This document shows, in pieces, positions 5,310 through 7,804 of a stretch of DNA of 7,804 bases. The notes beneath the pieces were generated by a model, which worked only from the letters and a program-made list of their open reading frames with translations, made no database searches and was not told the origin of the DNA. The stretch lies in the NCBI GenBank assembly GCA_013202185.1, contig JABMSA010000615.1:1-7804 (forward strand), written 5' to 3'. The first letter of the stretch is position 1. Every line of letters begins with the position of its first letter. Made by a program: the position numbers and the translations under genes. Origin of the DNA: Planctomycetota bacterium. GTDB taxonomy: Bacteria > Planctomycetota > PUPC01 > JABMSA01.

Positions 5310-7315
5310 AGTTCATCCTCAACGACGGAAAAGAAGAACACTCCCTCGAGGTACAGCCCGGCGCAACCGTCATCGGCAGGAGCGGATCGTGCGACGTGAA
5401 CCTCAATTCACAGAGGGTCTCGCGCCGCCACGTCGAGTGCATCCGCGAAGGAGAACAGGTGCGCGTGCGCGACCTCGGCAGCGCAAACGGCACCTACATC
5501 AACGGCATAAGGATGACCCAACCGGTAATCCTCAACGACGGCGATAAAATGGCCATAGGCGACATCAGCCTCCTCTTCACCACCGGAAGCAACACCCACG
5601 CCGCACCAGCCGCAGCAGCAGAGCCCGCGCCGTTCGCCGACGCATCAGAGCCCGCGCCATTCGACGCCGCGCCCGAGCAAGCCGGCCCGTCGGCCGACGA
5701 ATACGGCGAAGACGAGCCAACACCCCCCGACGGCACATTCATGCCCGAGGTGATCAGGCCCGAAGGCCCGCCGCAGCCCATGGTCACACAACGCGACGGC
5801 CGCTGGTTCCTGCGCGATCCCCAAACCAATCGCGAAATCGAAATCGTCCCCAAGGGGCAGGCAGCACCCACAGCCGAAGAAAAAAACAAGAAGCTCATTA
5901 CCTACGGCGTTGTCGGCGGGGCAGCGCTCCTCGCCATCCTTCTGATAGCGCCGGCCATGCTCACAAACAACAAGCCCATTCCGCAACAGGCCGGAGATAT
6001 CTCCGCGAAAAAACAGTACACCGAAATGGTAGACAACGCCATCAAGCTCTTCGAAAACAAAGAGACACCCAAAGCCGTCGCCCTGCTCAAGAAAGCCAAT
6101 GACGACTTGCCCGACCTCAACATAGCCGGAATACTGAAAGACATTTTCGAGGAGTACGCAAAAGCCGGCGAATACATGGAGAACTTCAACCACGACAAAG
6201 TCATAAGCCTTCTCGACAGAGCCGAAAGACAATCCAGGACACCAACCACCGAGGCCCTCGTAAACTCGCTGCTCATAAAGGTGGAGCAGCTCCAGCGCGA
6301 CCGCAGCCTCCTCGTCAAGGGGCAGCAGTTGGAAAAACAGGGAAAACTCGCCGAAGCATACGAAGCCCTCAGCCGCCTCCACGCCGACGGCCCCGTCAGA
6401 GCCCAACACGAGGACTACATCCGCGAACTTCAAGACAGATGCCGGCTCTCACTCGTCGACAAGGGAAACCGCGCAATGGCCCGACGCGATTGGGACGCAG
6501 CCATACGACACTTCAATCTCGCCCTCAGGTACACACCCACCGAAAACCACAAGACCGAAATCGCCGAGAAAATCGACAAATGCATACGAGGAAAAAAAGA
6601 CGAGACAGTGCTCGCCGCCGCTCTCGCAAAACATGAAGCAGGCGACTACGCCGGCGCCATCCTGGCCCTCGACGACATAGACAAACAAGGGGCCTATGCC
6701 GACGACATCGCACGCCTGATAAAGAAAGTGAAAGACGCCAAGGACCGAGATCACGTCAACCTGCTCTACATCAACGGCAACGCCAAAGACGCCATCGACT
6801 ACATTAACCTGCACAACATCCAAAGCATGTTTCTGCTGCGCGACAAAGCCGGTGCCGTCCTCAGCGCCTTCAACCAGGCAAAGAAGCACGACGACACCCA
6901 AGGCCACATCACCGAAGCAAGAGACGCCTACCGCAAGGTGGTGGAACTGGAGCCAGACCAGAAGAACTACTACTGCCGGCTGGCAACAGAAAGGCTGGAA
7001 GGAATCGAAAACGACAAGGCGGGCCGCGCACAAGGGCTCATCCGCAAGGCAAAGTTGGCTCTCGACAACGATGACATCAAAACCGCCCGAATGCTGGCAA
7101 ACAAAGCCTTCGAGATCGACGGCCGCACCGGCGTCGACATGCTCGAGTGGTTCGACAGCAAAGCCAGAAAGCACTACATCGAAGGCATAGCGGAAAAGGC
7201 CAAGAAGAACATGGAAAAGGCCCGCACGCTCTTCGAAAAAGTGCTGGAATACGCCGAGTCGGGCAGCCACTACTACAAGAACGCCCGCAGCCAACTCGAC
7301 TCGCTCGAGGAGTGA
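5306..7315 (+). CDS. Large FHA-transmembrane-TPR-like protein
   Basis: A 669-residue single-pass membrane protein. An N-terminal FHA domain spans about 1-93 and has a full set of binding residues: GR 24-25, S39 and H42 in VSRRH, N61-G62 in SANGTY. A Pro/Ala/acidic linker (95-160) contains a 9-residue duplication. A short conserved-looking stretch (DGRWFLRDPQTN, 164-175) precedes a Lys-rich flank and a transmembrane helix at about 197-219. This places FHA in the cytoplasm and the remaining 450 residues in the periplasm. That part is wholly helical with TPR-like units; the clearest is KGNRAMARRDWDAAIRHFNLAL (first 20 residues at 386-405), with others near 337-366, 438-458, 535-552 and 580-606. 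ATG 5306 has a poor ribosome binding site. It may serve as a TadD-like assembly factor tethered to the inner membrane rather than a lipoprotein; that is inference. No gene name is known to me. Confidence 0.87.
   Translation: MKFILNDGKEEHSLEVQPGATVIGRSGSCDVNLNSQRVSRRHVECIREGEQVRVRDLGSANGTYINGIRMTQPVILNDGDKMAIGDISLLFTTGSNTHAAPAAAAEPAPFADASEPAPFDAAPEQAGPSADEYGEDEPTPPDGTFMPEVIRPEGPPQPMVTQRDGRWFLRDPQTNREIEIVPKGQAAPTAEEKNKKLITYGVVGGAALLAILLIAPAMLTNNKPIPQQAGDISAKKQYTEMVDNAIKLFENKETPKAVALLKKANDDLPDLNIAGILKDIFEEYAKAGEYMENFNHDKVISLLDRAERQSRTPTTEALVNSLLIKVEQLQRDRSLLVKGQQLEKQGKLAEAYEALSRLHADGPVRAQHEDYIRELQDRCRLSLVDKGNRAMARRDWDAAIRHFNLALRYTPTENHKTEIAEKIDKCIRGKKDETVLAAALAKHEAGDYAGAILALDDIDKQGAYADDIARLIKKVKDAKDRDHVNLLYINGNAKDAIDYINLHNIQSMFLLRDKAGAVLSAFNQAKKHDDTQGHITEARDAYRKVVELEPDQKNYYCRLATERLEGIENDKAGRAQGLIRKAKLALDNDDIKTARMLANKAFEIDGRTGVDMLEWFDSKARKHYIEGIAEKAKKNMEKARTLFEKVLEYAESGSHYYKNARSQLDSLEE
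5619..5672 (+). repeat. Tandem 27-bp duplication in the FHA-TPR gene linker
   Basis: Two head-to-tail 27-bp units start at 5619 and 5646 and differ at a few bases. They encode AEPAPFADA and SEPAPFDAA (residues 105-113 and 114-122), keeping frame within the disordered linker between FHA domain and membrane helix. The EPAPF core is identical at protein level. Confidence 0.8.
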
Positions 7316-7350
7316 CACACGCCCAGCCCCGCCGCGAAAGACAAAACCAC

Positions 7351-7355
7351 GAGGA
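7351..7355 (+). promoter_or_regulatory. Shine-Dalgarno site supporting the GTG start of fxsA
   Basis: GAGGA stands 8 nt before GTG 7364, an ideal spacing. No ATG or other plausible start lies in this frame between the preceding stop (7313-7315) and the first membrane helix, so this site fixes the GTG as the likely start. Confidence 0.6.
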
Positions 7356-7363
7356 CCAATCGC

Positions 7364-7804
7364 GTGCCGCCATTCCGGCTGCAATCACAATTCCACCGGC
7401 GCCACACACAGGCAGCGCGGATCATCCCCGCGCTCCTCCTGCTCTTCATCGTCCTGCCGTTCGTTGAGCTGTACCTGCTATTCCATCTGGCCGATGCAAC
7501 ATCGCCGCTCACCGCGCTCATCATCATCATAGTCACCGGCATCCTTGGCGGAATCCTCGCCCGCAGCCAGGGCCTGATCGTCATCCGCCGCCTGCGCCAG
7601 GACGTCCGGCACGGCAAGCTGCCCGCCGACTCCCTCTTCGACGGCGCACTCGTGCTCGTCGGCGGCGTACTACTCATCACACCCGGCATCATCACCGACG
7701 CCATCGGGTTCGTGCTGCTCATCCCCCCCAGCCGCAAGCTCATAAAGACAAACATCAGGAAAAGAATCAAGGCCAAGATAACACTTGCCGGCACAGGCCG
7801 ACAA
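7364..7804 (+). CDS. fxsA: FxsA family membrane protein, 3' end outside window
   Basis: The visible 147 codons encode an FxsA-family inner-membrane protein, named after the E. coli protein that relieves F-plasmid exclusion of phage T7 when overproduced; its normal role is unknown. Family marks are LPFVELYLLF (31-40) in the first helix, a second helix at about 49-66 ending in the GGILARSQG motif (62-70), a LPADSLFDGALVLVGGVLLI stretch (86-105), then TPGIITDAIGFVLLIPP (106-122) and a basic tail. The frame is the same as the preceding gene's, separated by its TGA. The GTG start gives about 23 basic and polar residues before the first helix, more than usual for the family. The 48-nt gap upstream has no terminator, so it may be cotranscribed with the pilus genes, but a functional link is doubtful. 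No stop codon is reached. Confidence 0.88.
   Translation, partial: MPPFRLQSQFHRRHTQAARIIPALLLLFIVLPFVELYLLFHLADATSPLTALIIIIVTGILGGILARSQGLIVIRRLRQDVRHGKLPADSLFDGALVLVGGVLLITPGIITDAIGFVLLIPPSRKLIKTNIRKRIKAKITLAGTGRQ

Noticed and set aside
7296..7363. Possible terminator after the FHA-TPR gene
   Set aside because: The CTCGAG-type palindrome at the gene end is short and within the coding sequence, with no stem plus T-run in the gap.
6449..7384. Long open frame on the - strand (311 codons)
   Set aside because: It is antisense to the TPR-like part of the FHA protein, rich in Val/Phe/Cys with no recognisable domain, and explained by codon bias of the sense gene.

Overview
The window is a compact, one-strand block of a Tad-type (tight adherence, Flp pilus) secretion and pilus locus, followed by the start of an fxsA gene. 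All genes read on the + strand, with gaps of -1 to about 48 nt. This suggests one operon whose promoter, prepilin, prepilin peptidase, secretin and TadZ/CpaE-type genes lie outside the window. The DNA is GC-rich and uses ATG, TTG and GTG starts. Heavy use of FHA domains beside Tad genes and large FHA-membrane-TPR proteins suggest a bacterium of the PVC group, perhaps a planctomycete or phycisphaeran. That is inference from style only; there is no rRNA or other marker gene here.

Layout. Bases 1-168 are a purine-rich, T-poor trinucleotide repeat whose acidic-codon phase slips twice; no gene can be assigned there with confidence. Then come: an FHA-CpaF/TadA fusion ATPase (169-1830, TTG start); tadB (1846-2700); tadC (2702-3655); a small DUF192 protein (3655-4023); an FHA-transmembrane protein with a periplasmic beta domain resembling the secretin-type pilus N domain and a helical tail (4027-5265); a possible 15-codon minicistron (5262-5309); a large FHA-transmembrane-TPR protein (5306-7315); and fxsA (7364 to beyond the right edge, GTG start, partial).

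How the genes fit together. The ATPase would power the TadB/TadC inner-membrane platform. The two single-pass FHA proteins put a phosphothreonine-reading domain in the cytoplasm and a protein-protein interaction domain in the periplasm, so they could link the ATPase side to the secretin or to a TadD-like assembly factor. The most interesting feature is that three separate FHA domains occur within about 5.4 kb, one fused directly to the motor. This implies control by Ser/Thr phosphorylation, yet no kinase or phosphatase is in the window. One of the three FHA domains has Lys at the usual phosphate-binding Arg position.
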